Position numbers and translations under genes: made by a program. Of a stretch of 41,626 bases of DNA, positions 1 to 8,284 are shown one piece after another (position 1 is the first letter of the stretch; each line of letters begins with the position of its first letter). The notes beneath the pieces are model-generated. The model was not told where the DNA came from. It did no database searches and saw only the letters and a list, made by a program, of their open reading frames with translations. Origin of the DNA: JBHEMK01 sp046262635 (lineage in GTDB: Bacteria; Actinomycetota; Thermoleophilia; Gaiellales; Gaiellaceae); the NCBI GenBank assembly GCA_046262635.1, contig JBHEMK010000061.1, forward strand, positions 1 to 41,626, written 5' to 3'.

Positions 1-383
1 TCGCCGTAGACCTCGGAGGTGGAGGCGATCAGTACGCGCTTCGAGAAGCGATTGCACTCCTCGAGCACGTTCTCGGTGCCCTGGACGTTCGTGACCAATG
101 TCCGCACCGGCTCCTCGACGATCAGGCGTACGCCGACGGCCGCAGCGAGGTGGTAGACGACGTCGCACTTGTGCACGAGCTCGTTCAACACCGAGCGTGC
201 CAGCACGGAGTCGACCACGAGGTGGAAGTCCCTGCGGTCCATCATGTGCTCGACATTCCGGCGGGAGCCGGTTGAGAGGTCATCCAGCGCGTAGACCTCG
301 TACCCGTCGGCGAGTAGGAGTTCCGCCAGGTGCGAGCCGACGAAGCCCGCGCCGCCGGTGATGAGCGCCTTGCGCGTCTCCAC
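1..383 (-). CDS. NAD-dependent epimerase/dehydratase (N-terminal part, runs off the window)
   Basis: This is the first ~127 residues of an extended short-chain dehydrogenase acting on nucleotide sugars. Reading the minus strand from a GTG at 383, residues 7-18 give the Rossmann dinucleotide-binding motif (ITGGAGFVGSHL), an acidic residue after beta-2 (LDDLSTG) suits NAD(H), and YHLAAAVGV is the beta-4 region of the family. The visible part stops at STSEVYG, the strand that precedes the catalytic Tyr-Lys pair, so the catalytic residues lie outside the window. The family includes UDP-glucuronate decarboxylases, dTDP-glucose 4,6-dehydratases and UDP-glucose 4-epimerases, and substrate cannot be decided from this part. 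The GTG start is chosen because it places the glycine motif at the usual distance from the N-terminus; no strong ribosome site is seen upstream. Confidence 0.85.
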   Translation of the reverse strand, partial: METRKALITGGAGFVGSHLAELLLADGYEVYALDDLSTGSRRNVEHMMDRRDFHLVVDSVLARSVLNELVHKCDVVYHLAAAVGVRLIVEEPVRTLVTNVQGTENVLEECNRFSKRVLIASTSEVYG

Positions 384-1162
384 CGGCTGAGCCTAGCTGC
401 TCTGTCGGCGAGACCGGCGGCTCGGGACGTTGGACGGGCTCGGAGGCGCGTCCCCGCTTCCGGCTCCGCTCGAGCATCCCGCGAAGGCTCGCGCGATTCG
501 CTCCGTGCGCCGGGGCAGCCTTTCCGTCGACCTCGCGATCTGCGTCGAGGCAGCCCCGATCTCCTCGGGGCTCGGTGCCGGTCGAGCCGTAATCCCTCGT
601 GTCTGACCGAGCCGGGAAGCAGCGTCGTCGACCTCACCTAGACCGACACGAAAGCGAGGAGGGCGGCCTCGATCGCCAAGTTCCCTGAACCTGCTCGAAG
701 CCGAGCTGGCCGAGCGCACCGGGGTTCAAGCAGGCAAGCTCGGCTCGAAGGCGGCGGGTGCGCATGACGAGGGCCCAGACCCTCGTGTCAGCAGCGAAGA
801 CCACCGTCCCGTGCCTATCGCGGAACACGAACTCCGAGCTGGCCGAGCCCTGCTGGGCTCGAGCAGCGCGGCCCGGCGTGGCGGTCGCAGGGGGCGGGGA
901 GCAAACGCCTGCCGCCTCCGTCGAGCTCGGCCGGCAGGAGCTTGATGCCCCCTCTGCACTGGGGGTGGAACTCGAGGCCGGAGCTCGGCGAGCTACGAAA
1001 CGTTCCGGGACCTGCGTCGCGCCGAGTTTGCGCGCATGGCGACCGGTAAAGATGTTGTGAGCCGAGGGCGGCGGCGCGCGTAGCCTCGGGGTGGTGGGCT
1101 ACGATGGGGTCTACCTTCGACCCGCAGGCGGCTGGATGGGCCGTCTCGGGAGTTGCCAGGGA
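384..1162. other. Intergenic region, no recognisable gene
   Basis: About 780 nt between the divergent epimerase gene and the clpC ribosome site. Open frames here are short, arginine-rich and match no family I recognise. A 14-bp direct repeat CCGAGCTGGCCGAG occurs at 701-714 and 834-847, with related inverted GAGCTCGG/CTCGGCTC words around it. The stretch must carry the promoters of both divergent genes, but I cannot place a convincing -35/-10 pair. It may be decayed coding sequence. Confidence 0.5.
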
Positions 1163-1170
1163 AAGGAGGG
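1163..1170 (+). promoter_or_regulatory. Ribosome-binding site that sets the clpC start
   Basis: AAGGAGGG lies 10-11 nt upstream of the TTG at 1181. It decides for that TTG over the in-frame GTG at 1091, because the protein from the TTG (LFERFTERARQVV) begins exactly as ClpC proteins do. Confidence 0.75.
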
Positions 1171-1180
1171 TCGAGGAACT

Positions 1181-3718
1181 TTGTTCGAACGCTTTACGGA
1201 ACGGGCTCGACAGGTTGTCGTCCTCGCGCAGGACGAGGCGCGGGCGCTCAAGCACAACTACATCGGTACCGAGCACATCCTCCTGGGCCTGCTCCGTGAG
1301 GAAGAGGGCCTCGCAGCACGCGTCCTGGAGTCGCTCGACATCACCGTCGAGGAGGTCCGGGCGCAGGTCGCGCGCATCGTCGGGCAGGGCGACGAGGTCA
1401 CGACGGGCCAGATCCCGTTCACCCCGCGTGCGAAGAAGGTCCTCGAGCTGGCCCTGCGCGAGGCGCTCTCGCTCGGCCACAACTACATCGGCACCGAGCA
1501 CATTCTGCTCGGGCTTGTACGCGAGAACGAGGGGGTCGCCGCGCGCATCCTCCTCGACTTCGACGCCGACGCCGAGAAGATTCGCAACGAGATCATCCGC
1601 ATGCTCTCCGGTCCCGGCCGCCGCCAGCAGGGGGCGGGCGCTCCGGGCGGTGAGAAGTCGAAGAGCTCGAAGCTGCTCGACCAGTTCGGCCGCAACCTGA
1701 CGAAGCAGTCGTCGGAGGGCAAGCTCGACCCGGTCGTCGGTCGCCAGACCGAGATCGAGCGCGTGATGCAGATCCTGTCGCGCCGCACGAAGAACAACCC
1801 CGTACTGATCGGCGAGCCGGGCGTCGGCAAGACCGCCGTCGTCGAGGGCCTCGCCTCCCGCATCGCGTCGGGTCAGGTGCCCGAGCTGCTCAAGGGCAAG
1901 CAGATCTACACGCTCGATCTGGCCGCGCTCGTCGCTGGCTCGAAGTATCGCGGCGAGTTCGAGGAGCGGCTGAAGAAGGTCATGAAGGAGATCATGCAGC
2001 GTGGCGACATCATCCTCTTCATCGACGAGCTCCATAACCTCGTCGGGGCCGGTGCGGCCGAGGGCGCCATCGACGCAGCCTCGATCCTCAAGCCCGCACT
2101 CGCCCGCGGTGAGCTGCAGACGATTGGCGCGACGACGCTCGACGAGTACCGCAAGTACCTCGAGCGAGACGCGGCGCTGGAGCGGCGCTTCCAGCAGATC
2201 CGCGTGGAGGAGCCTTCGGTGGATGACACCGTGCAGATCCTCCGCGGACTGCGCGACCGCTACGAGGCACACCACCGCTGCAAGATCACCGACGAGGCCC
2301 TGCGAGCGGCAGCCGAGCTCTCCAGTCGTTACATCCAGGACCGGCATCTGCCCGACAAGGCGATCGACCTGATTGACGAGGCCGCCTCGCGCATGCGGAT
2401 TCGCTCGATGAGCGCCCCGCCGCGTTACCGCGAGCTCGAGGAGGAAATCGAGCGCGTCCGCAAGGAGAAGGAGGATGCGATCGAGTCGCAGGAGTTCGAG
2501 AAGGCCGCAAGCCTCCGTGACAAGGAGCGCAAGCTCACGCAGAAAAAGCGCGAGCTCGAGGAGAACTGGCGCAACTCCGAGGAGTTCGAGGAACAGCCGG
2601 AGGTAGGTGAAGAGGAGATCGCAGACATCGTCTCGATGTGGACGGGCATCCCGGTCTTCAAGCTCACCGAGGCGGAGTCGCAGAAGCTCATCCGCATGGA
2701 GGAGGAGCTGCACAAGCGGGTCGTCGGGCAGGAGGAGGCGATCGTCGCCGTTTCGAAGTCGATCCGCCGCGCCCGCGCCGGAATCAAGGATCCGAAGCGG
2801 CCGACCGGCTCGTTCATCTTCCTCGGCCCCTCGGGCGTCGGCAAGACGGAGCTCGCCCGCACGCTGGCCGAGTTCCTGTTCGGCGACGAGGACGCGATGA
2901 TCCAGGTTGACATGTCGGAGTACATGGAGAAGCACTCCGTCTCCCGGCTCGTCGGGTCACCCCCGGGCTACATCGGCTACGACGAGGGCGGCCAGCTGAC
3001 CGAGGCCGTGCGCCGCAAGCCCTACTCCGTCGTCCTCCTCGACGAGATCGAGAAGGCGCACCCGGATGTTTTCAACATCCTGCTCCAGATCCTGGAGGAG
3101 GGAAAGCTGACCGACGCCCAGGGCCGCCGGGTCGACTTCCGGAACACGATCGTGATCATGACCTCGAACATCGGGGCCGCATCGATCTCGAAGAACCAGA
3201 CGCTCGGCTTCTCGATCGGCGACGAGTCCGGGCTCACCTACGACGACATGAAGAGCCGCGTCATGGGCGAGCTGAAAAAAGTCTTTCGCCCCGAGCTGCT
3301 GAACCGCATCGACGAGATCATTGTCTTCCACAAGCTGTCCAAGGAAGAGATCAAGGTCATCATCGAGTTCATGCTCAAGCGCCTGCGTGAGCAGATGGCG
3401 ATCCACGAGGCGACGATCGAGCTTACGGACGACGCGAAGGACATGCTCGTGGACAAGGGCTACGATCCAGCCATGGGCGCGCGGCCGTTGCGGCGCGCGA
3501 TCCAGCGGTTCATCGAGGATCCGCTCGCGGACTTCGTGCTCGGCCGCCAGCTGGAGCCCGGCTCGACGATCCTCGTCAGCCGCAAGTCCGTCGAGAACGG
3601 CGAGCGCAGCGAGGAGGCCGACATCACGATCATTCCGGGCGAGGTCACGCCCGAGAAGATCACAGTGCCGCCCGACGGACCCGCGTCCGGCCCCCCGGAA
3701 GAATCCTCCGACGAGTAG
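1181..3718 (+). CDS. clpC: ClpC AAA+ unfoldase of the Clp protease
   Basis: Hexameric AAA+ chaperone that unfolds substrates and feeds them to ClpP in the cytoplasm. The 845-residue product has the ClpC order: two Clp_N repeats (about 1-140), AAA-1 with Walker A GEPGVGKT near 211 and Walker B FIDELHN near 280, a UVR-type coiled middle domain (about 420-452, with EFEKAASLRDKERKL), AAA-2 with Walker A GPSGVGKTE near 549 and LLDEIEKAHPDV near 618, and the C-terminal ClpB-D2-small domain. The middle domain is short, which separates ClpC from ClpB. The TTG start is supported by AAGGAGGG. It is followed 79 nt later by a small membrane protein and then radA, the order known from Firmicutes, but mcsA, mcsB and ctsR are not upstream here. 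I see no CtsR, CIRCE or ClgR box that I would defend. Confidence 0.97.
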   Translation: MFERFTERARQVVVLAQDEARALKHNYIGTEHILLGLLREEEGLAARVLESLDITVEEVRAQVARIVGQGDEVTTGQIPFTPRAKKVLELALREALSLGHNYIGTEHILLGLVRENEGVAARILLDFDADAEKIRNEIIRMLSGPGRRQQGAGAPGGEKSKSSKLLDQFGRNLTKQSSEGKLDPVVGRQTEIERVMQILSRRTKNNPVLIGEPGVGKTAVVEGLASRIASGQVPELLKGKQIYTLDLAALVAGSKYRGEFEERLKKVMKEIMQRGDIILFIDELHNLVGAGAAEGAIDAASILKPALARGELQTIGATTLDEYRKYLERDAALERRFQQIRVEEPSVDDTVQILRGLRDRYEAHHRCKITDEALRAAAELSSRYIQDRHLPDKAIDLIDEAASRMRIRSMSAPPRYRELEEEIERVRKEKEDAIESQEFEKAASLRDKERKLTQKKRELEENWRNSEEFEEQPEVGEEEIADIVSMWTGIPVFKLTEAESQKLIRMEEELHKRVVGQEEAIVAVSKSIRRARAGIKDPKRPTGSFIFLGPSGVGKTELARTLAEFLFGDEDAMIQVDMSEYMEKHSVSRLVGSPPGYIGYDEGGQLTEAVRRKPYSVVLLDEIEKAHPDVFNILLQILEEGKLTDAQGRRVDFRNTIVIMTSNIGAASISKNQTLGFSIGDESGLTYDDMKSRVMGELKKVFRPELLNRIDEIIVFHKLSKEEIKVIIEFMLKRLREQMAIHEATIELTDDAKDMLVDKGYDPAMGARPLRRAIQRFIEDPLADFVLGRQLEPGSTILVSRKSVENGERSEEADITIIPGEVTPEKITVPPDGPASGPPEESSDE

Positions 3719-3797
3719 TGCTTGGAGCGGCCGCCTGACGGGGCTGTCACCAGTTCGAGGGACTTTCGGCGCCGCCCGCGCCGACGATAGAGAGGCC

Positions 3798-4142
3798 ATG
3801 ACCCTTCCGGACAGCGACGCTCCGGCCGGGCGCGCGGGGCCTGTGGCGGCCGAGCCGGCCGCTGTCACCCAACCCGGGTCCCTCGGCCCCGGCCAGGAAC
3901 CCCCGACGGCCGAAGCCTCAGAGGCCCGGTTCACGATCGCCGTCTGGCAGCTCGCGACGATCCTGGCGGGAATGGTGATCGCCGTCTGTGTGCTCCTGCT
4001 CGGCGTCCGTCCTCCGACGCTCGACGTCTCCGGGCTGCCGCCGACGATCAAGCTGCTCGTCCCAGCGTTGCTCGTCGCGCTGCTCGCGCTCGTCCTCGCG
4101 CGAAAGCGCGAGAGCGAGCGGCGTTCCTCCTCCGAGAGCTAA
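3798..4142 (+). CDS. Small two-helix membrane protein, function unknown
   Basis: 114 residues from an ATG at 3798 with AGAGAGG just before it. Residues 1-45 are rich in Pro, Ala and Glu and look disordered. Two hydrophobic stretches follow, about 46-71 (from FTIAVWQLATILAG) and 84-103 (LLVPALLVALLALVLA), separated by a short polar loop, and the tail is charged (RKRESERRSS). This predicts a two-pass inner-membrane protein. It lies 79 nt after clpC on the same strand and could be co-transcribed. I recognise no family. Codon use matches the neighbours, with GC-rich third positions, which supports a real gene. Confidence 0.65.
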   Translation: MTLPDSDAPAGRAGPVAAEPAAVTQPGSLGPGQEPPTAEASEARFTIAVWQLATILAGMVIAVCVLLLGVRPPTLDVSGLPPTIKLLVPALLVALLALVLARKRESERRSSSES

Positions 4143-5059
4143 CACCTGCCTCTGTAGCCTGCGAGGGGACCCGCAGACTCGTCGGCAGGCCGGCTTTCGC
4201 CGCGCTCGTCCGGGCGTTCTGCACCGCCTTCTCGAGCATCCTGTACGAGGTCGCCCACATCTCGCCCAGCACTGGTGGATTCTTCCGGAGCCTCTGAGCC
4301 GTGCCGCCGCTCTTGCTGCTCGTGCACGGGGAGGATCGCCGCTTCGGGCCGCGGGCGACGGGGTGCCTCCTCGGGGCCGGGCTCGGCGACCTCGACCTGA
4401 CCCCGAACTGGTCTGCCCAGCCCGGCTCGTCCTGCCCGCGCTCAGTTCTCAGGTGCTCGGCTCGCTCGTGATCTCGGTCTCGCTGCCGCGCCTGCCGGCA
4501 GCGTTGTCCTCGGTGCTCCCGACGCTCCAGCCTGTGTCCTGGATCCTGTTACGCGGGGGCGCTCCTCGACGAGGTTCCCTCGGTGCTCCAGCTCGCCGGG
4601 TGGTGTTCGTGCTCGCCGGCCCGACCGTCGCATCAGCAGGGGGCCGCACCCGCCGGCCGTGGCCGACGAGCGATCGGCCGCCAAAGTCGCTGAAAAGATG
4701 AAGGCCGGCCCCTGTGAACGGGACCGACCTCCTTGCCGCGAGAGCTAGGGCTGCGGCCCCCCGTGCTCCCGCGGTATTCCTCAGCATTGCCCTCCGGACC
4801 GGCTGCGCATGCCCCATCCGGGGGAATGAAGACCCGGTTCGAAACCACCCGATGGGGGACGACACGGCGGCACTTTCTGCCGAGACTCTCAACTAGACGG
4901 CATCTCGAACCGATCCCCGATACGGCGGGGGCCTCGGAAGCTCAACTAGACGGCATCTCGAACCGATCCCCGATACGGCGGGGCCTCGGAAGCATGCTCC
5001 AGAGGCGAGGGCTCCCGCGAGCGGGGCCCTCGTGGTCTTTCGGCGCGGACGCCGGCACA
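4143..5059. other. Long intergenic region, no clear gene, contains a tandem duplication
   Basis: About 900 nt before radA. Frames on both strands are interrupted or give low-complexity Arg/Pro/Ala translations without a recognisable domain. The only clear structure is a 53-bp near-perfect tandem duplication at 4888-4992. The radA promoter presumably lies in this stretch, but I cannot place it. Confidence 0.5.
4888..4992. repeat. 53/52-bp tandem duplication upstream of radA
   Basis: Two adjacent copies, 4888-4940 and 4941-4992, are identical except that a run of five G in copy one is four G in copy two. Each copy begins CTCAACTAGACGGCATCTCG and ends CCTCGGAAG. The single-base difference means the copies are in different frames, which argues against a coding repeat. 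Confidence 0.95.
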
Positions 5060-6445
5060 GTGGCCGTCCACCTCAGCTCATACGATGGCCGGATCGCAAA
5101 GGTTGCCGTCAACTACGCCTGCACCGAATGCGGCTACAGCTCGGGGCGCTGGTTCGGGAAGTGTCCGGGGTGCAACTCCTTCGGGACGCTCGTCGAGGAA
5201 GTCCTCCCGCCGGAGCGTTTTGGCTCGCGCGCGCCCGCGAAGCCGCTGCTGCGCCTCGCCGACGTCCGGGTTGAGGAGGCTGCACGGATCCCGACCGGGG
5301 TGCCCGAGCTCGACCGGGTGCTGGGCGGTGGCCTCGTCCCGGCCTCGCTCGTCCTCGTCGGGGGTGAGCCCGGCGTCGGCAAGTCGACCCTGCTGCTGAC
5401 GGCGCTCGCGGCGATCTCAAGGGACAGGCGGGCACTGCTCGTCACCGGCGAGGAGTCGACGGCCCAGGTCAAGCTGCGCGCCGAGCGGTTGGGGGGCGCC
5501 GAGCTGGTCGAGATCCTCGCGGAGACGGAGCTCGATACGGTCTGCGCAACGCTCGAATCCGAGCGGCCGGACGTCTGCGTGATCGACTCGGTTCAGACGC
5601 TCTACTCCGCCGGGCTCGGGTCGGCGCCAGGCTCGGTCGGCCAGGTGCGCGAGGCCGCCTCGCGGCTACTCCGCGTCTCCAAGGGGGCAGGGGTGGCCAC
5701 GATTCTCGTCGGCCACGTGACGAAGGACGGCTCGGTTGCCGGGCCGCGCGTGCTCGAGCATCTCGTGGATTGCGTGCTCCAGTTCGAGGGCGATCGCTAC
5801 CGGGCCCACCGCGTGCTGCGCGCGGTCAAGAACCGCTTCGGCTCGACCAACGAGCTCGGCGTCTTCGAGATGACGGGCGCGGGACTCGTCGGCGTCCCCG
5901 ATCCGTCCGAGCTCTTCGGCCACACGGCCGGCGGCGAGGCCGGTGCGGCGGTCGCCTGTGCGCTGGAGGGGACGCGGCCGATACTGCTCGAGATCCAGGC
6001 GCTCGTCTCGCAGACCGACCTCGCGATCCCGCGGCGCGTGGCGACCGGGGTTGACCCCAAGCGGCTGGCGATGATCGTGGCGGTCCTCTCGCGCCATGGA
6101 GGACTCGCCCTCGGCCAGGCGGACGTCTTCGTGAACGTGGCCGGCGGAGTCCGGATCGACGAACCTGGAGCCGATCTCGCGGTGGCGCTCGCCATCGCCT
6201 CGGCATCCCGAGGCGTCCCCGTCGAGCACGGGCTCGGCGCCTTCGGCGAAATCGGTCTCACCGGGCGCCTCCGTCCGGCCACCCAGGCCGACCGGCGGCT
6301 CGAGGAGTGCGAGAAGTTCGGCCTGCGCACCGCTCTTTGCCCGGTTGGCACCCCCTCGCGTGGCACACTTCGCGTTGAGGAAGCGGAGACCCTGCGGCGG
6401 GCGATCAGGAGCGGACTCGATGTCGACCGACCCGAGGGACAGTAG
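5060..6445 (+). CDS. radA: RadA/Sms recombination protein
   Basis: DNA-branch-migration ATPase related to RecA and Lon, acting in recombination repair. From the GTG at 5060 the product is 461 residues, the family's usual length. It has the N-terminal zinc finger C21-x2-C24-x10-C35-x2-C38, a RecA-like core with Walker A GEPGVGKST near 101, the RadA-specific KNRFG motif at 257-261, and a Lon-protease-like C-terminal domain (about 290-450). The frame is open far upstream, to 4733, but those residues are low-complexity and cross the tandem duplication. The GTG at 5060 is the last usable start before the zinc finger, so I take it; no strong ribosome site marks it. The 3' end overlaps disA by 26 nt, so the two are probably co-transcribed. 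Confidence 0.95.
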   Translation: MAVHLSSYDGRIAKVAVNYACTECGYSSGRWFGKCPGCNSFGTLVEEVLPPERFGSRAPAKPLLRLADVRVEEAARIPTGVPELDRVLGGGLVPASLVLVGGEPGVGKSTLLLTALAAISRDRRALLVTGEESTAQVKLRAERLGGAELVEILAETELDTVCATLESERPDVCVIDSVQTLYSAGLGSAPGSVGQVREAASRLLRVSKGAGVATILVGHVTKDGSVAGPRVLEHLVDCVLQFEGDRYRAHRVLRAVKNRFGSTNELGVFEMTGAGLVGVPDPSELFGHTAGGEAGAAVACALEGTRPILLEIQALVSQTDLAIPRRVATGVDPKRLAMIVAVLSRHGGLALGQADVFVNVAGGVRIDEPGADLAVALAIASASRGVPVEHGLGAFGEIGLTGRLRPATQADRRLEECEKFGLRTALCPVGTPSRGTLRVEEAETLRRAIRSGLDVDRPEGQ

Positions 6446-7571
6446 GCGCGACGAACGGCCCGGCGGCCTCGGCTTCACGCGCCCGTCCGAGGAAGATCCG
6501 CGAAGAGAGCCAAAGTTGCTCAGGGCGATCGAAACGGTTGCGCCCGGGACCGAGCTCCGGCAGGCGATCGACGACGTGATCCGCTCGCACGAAGGTGCCC
6601 TGATCGTGATCGGCGACCCACACGAGCTCTCGTTCCTCTACTCCGGCGGTATCCGCCTTGAGGCGCCGTTCAGGCCGCAGCTCCTCTATGAGCTGGCCAA
6701 GATGGACGGCGCGATCATCGTCGACACGGCTGTGAAGAAACTCGCCTGGGCGAACGTCCAGCTGATGCCCGACCCGACGATCGCATCGAACGAGACCGGC
6801 ACCCGCCACCGCACCGCCGAGCGCGTCGCCAAGCAGACCGGGGCGCTCGTCATCTCGATCTCTCAGCAGCGCGAGACGGTCACGATCTTCTGCGGCCCTG
6901 TGCGCTACCAGCTCGACCCGATCGCGGACGTCCTAGCCAAGACAAACGCCGCTCTCGGGACGCTCGAGACGTACCGCCAGCGGCTGGAGCAGGTTCTCAC
7001 CCGCCTGACAACGCTCGAGTTCCAGAACGCCGTTGTGCTCGATGACGTTCTCGTCGTCCTCCAGCGGGCCGAGATGACGACGCGGATGGCCGATTGGATC
7101 GAGCGGGACTGCGCCGAACTCGGCGCGGAGGGCCGACTGATCCGTCTGCAACTCGCCGAGTTCGTCGGCGATGTGCCGCGCGAGCGCGATGCGGTCGTCC
7201 GGGACTATCACGCTGCCGGCGGTGCGAAGGAGTCCCTCCCCGCACTCGAGGCACTGGGCGGGCTGCGCTACCACGACCTGCTCGAGTTCGAGCGGCTCTC
7301 CGAGCTGCTCGGCTACTCCCGCACGGTCAACCCGCTCGACCACGCGGTCTCGCCGCGGGGCTACCGGGTCCTCTCGCACATACCCCGGCTCCCCGAGAGC
7401 GTGGTCAACCGGGTCGTCGGCAACCTCGGGACGCTCGACTCGGTCGTGCGGGCATCCCAACGGGAGCTCGAGGCGGTCGATGGAGTCGGCGCCATCAGAG
7501 CGCGCGAGATCCGAGAAGGGCTTCGCCGCCTGCAGGAGCACAACCTCGTCGACCGCTACCTGCAGCTGTAG
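6420..7571 (+). CDS. disA: DisA, DNA-integrity-scanning diadenylate cyclase
   Basis: Makes cyclic di-AMP from two ATP and scans DNA for branched structures as an octamer. The product is 383 residues. The DAC domain occupies about 35-160 with the DGA motif at 96-98 and the RHR motif at 129-131, both needed for cyclase activity in characterised DisA proteins. A helical linker follows, then a C-terminal RuvA-like helix-hairpin-helix domain (LDSVVRASQRELEAVDGVGAIRAREIREGL) that binds DNA. The ATG at 6420 lies inside the end of radA; the first 25 residues are charged and extend slightly beyond the usual N-terminus. Pairing with radA is the known arrangement, and RadA is reported to restrain DisA in Bacillus. 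Cyclic di-AMP from this gene is the only c-di-AMP source visible in the window. Confidence 0.97.
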   Translation: MSTDPRDSRRDERPGGLGFTRPSEEDPRREPKLLRAIETVAPGTELRQAIDDVIRSHEGALIVIGDPHELSFLYSGGIRLEAPFRPQLLYELAKMDGAIIVDTAVKKLAWANVQLMPDPTIASNETGTRHRTAERVAKQTGALVISISQQRETVTIFCGPVRYQLDPIADVLAKTNAALGTLETYRQRLEQVLTRLTTLEFQNAVVLDDVLVVLQRAEMTTRMADWIERDCAELGAEGRLIRLQLAEFVGDVPRERDAVVRDYHAAGGAKESLPALEALGGLRYHDLLEFERLSELLGYSRTVNPLDHAVSPRGYRVLSHIPRLPESVVNRVVGNLGTLDSVVRASQRELEAVDGVGAIRAREIREGLRRLQEHNLVDRYLQL

Positions 7572-7632
7572 CCCGAAGCGCACCCCCTTTGCAGGGCTTT
7601 TTCGCTTCGGAAGTCGAAAACCCCTGGAAAAA

Positions 7633-7662
7633 GTGGCATTTTTGCCGCATTTAAGCTAGACT
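7633..7662 (+). promoter_or_regulatory. Candidate sigma-70-type promoter for carD
   Basis: GTGGCA (7633-7638), an 18-nt spacer and TAGACT (7657-7662) match the -35 and -10 consensus at four of six positions each. The stretch is unusually A/T-rich for this genome. Transcription would start near 7669, before the hairpin at 7675-7698. Confidence 0.4.
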
Positions 7663-7674
7663 GGATGCCATCGG

Positions 7675-7704
7675 GCCGGCGCCTTTCCAAGCGCCGGCTT
7701 TCTT
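7675..7704 (+). terminator. Hairpin with T-rich tail in the carD leader (terminator or attenuator)
   Basis: Perfect 8-bp stem GCCGGCGC / GCGCCGGC with an 8-nt loop, followed directly by TTTCTT. It has the form of an intrinsic terminator. It lies 103 nt after disA and 35 nt before the carD start, so it either ends the radA-disA transcript or, if the promoter at 7633 is real, sits inside the carD leader. Confidence 0.65.
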
Positions 7705-7724
7705 GACACGACTTATTGGACGAG

Positions 7725-7734
7725 AAAGGGGAGG
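7725..7734 (+). promoter_or_regulatory. Ribosome-binding site that sets the carD start
   Basis: AAAGGGGAGG ends 5 nt before the TTG at 7740. It rules out the upstream in-frame TTG at 7716, which would put this site inside the gene. Confidence 0.75.
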
Positions 7735-7739
7735 TCGGC

Positions 7740-8279
7740 TTGTACAAGGTCGGCGACAAGGTGGTGTACCCACACCACGGTGCAGGCACGGTCGTGAAGA
7801 AGGAGAAGCGCGAGGTCCTGGGCGAGACTCGCGAGTACCTGACGATCAAGATCCTGCACAACGACATGACCGTGAACGTCCCGGCCGAGAACGCGGAAAA
7901 GGTCGGTCTCCGGCGCGTGATCGGAGAGAAGGAAGTCGAGGTCGTTCTCAAGGCGCTGACCGGTGTCTCCACGGAGATGCCGAAGAACTGGAACCGGCGG
8001 TTCAAGCACAACCGCGACAAGATGAAGACGGGCGACATCCTGGAGCTGGCCGAGGTCGTCCGGAACCTCTCGCTGCGCGACCACGAGAAGGGTCTCTCAA
8101 CAGGCGAGAAGCAGATGTTCGTGAAGGCGAAGAAGATCCTTGCCTCCGAGCTGATGTACGCCAAGAACATGGACGAGGACGAGGCGGCCGAGTGGCTCGA
8201 CGGCGTCCTGGCCGGCGTCGGCACCAACGGCAAGAAAAAGACGGCGGCGAAGAAGAAGGCCGTCGCGACCGCGGCGTAA
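7740..8279 (+). CDS. carD: CarD/CdnL family RNA polymerase-binding regulator
   Basis: Stabilises RNA polymerase open complexes, mostly at rRNA and housekeeping promoters in actinobacteria. The product is 179 residues. The N-terminal Tudor-like RNAP-interaction domain begins at once (YKVGDKVVYPHHGAGTVV) and covers about 1-65. A helical C-terminal DNA-binding domain follows (about 75-160), with the family's conserved tryptophan region at MPKNWNRRF and the stretch LSLRDHEKGLSTGEKQMF. The extreme C-terminus is a lysine/alanine-rich tail (GKKKTAAKKKAVATAA), which is longer than in the mycobacterial protein and could add non-specific DNA contact; that is inference. The TTG start follows from AAAGGGGAGG. 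The gene sits where Bacillus has yacL, between disA and ispD. Confidence 0.93.
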   Translation: MYKVGDKVVYPHHGAGTVVKKEKREVLGETREYLTIKILHNDMTVNVPAENAEKVGLRRVIGEKEVEVVLKALTGVSTEMPKNWNRRFKHNRDKMKTGDILELAEVVRNLSLRDHEKGLSTGEKQMFVKAKKILASELMYAKNMDEDEAAEWLDGVLAGVGTNGKKKTAAKKKAVATAA

Positions 8280-8284
8280 GAGAG

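Noticed and set aside
815..2935. A 706-codon minus-strand frame antisense to clpC
   Set aside because: Leu/Arg/Asp-rich shadow of clpC third positions; clpC is beyond doubt.
4048..4272. A minus-strand frame with LGEMWATSYRMLEKAVQNART
   Set aside because: Looks helical but overlaps the end of the small membrane protein, has no ribosome site and no recognised relative.
7703..7708. A perfect TTGACA before carD
   Set aside because: The position 16-18 nt downstream is the ribosome site (AAAGGGG), not a -10 box.
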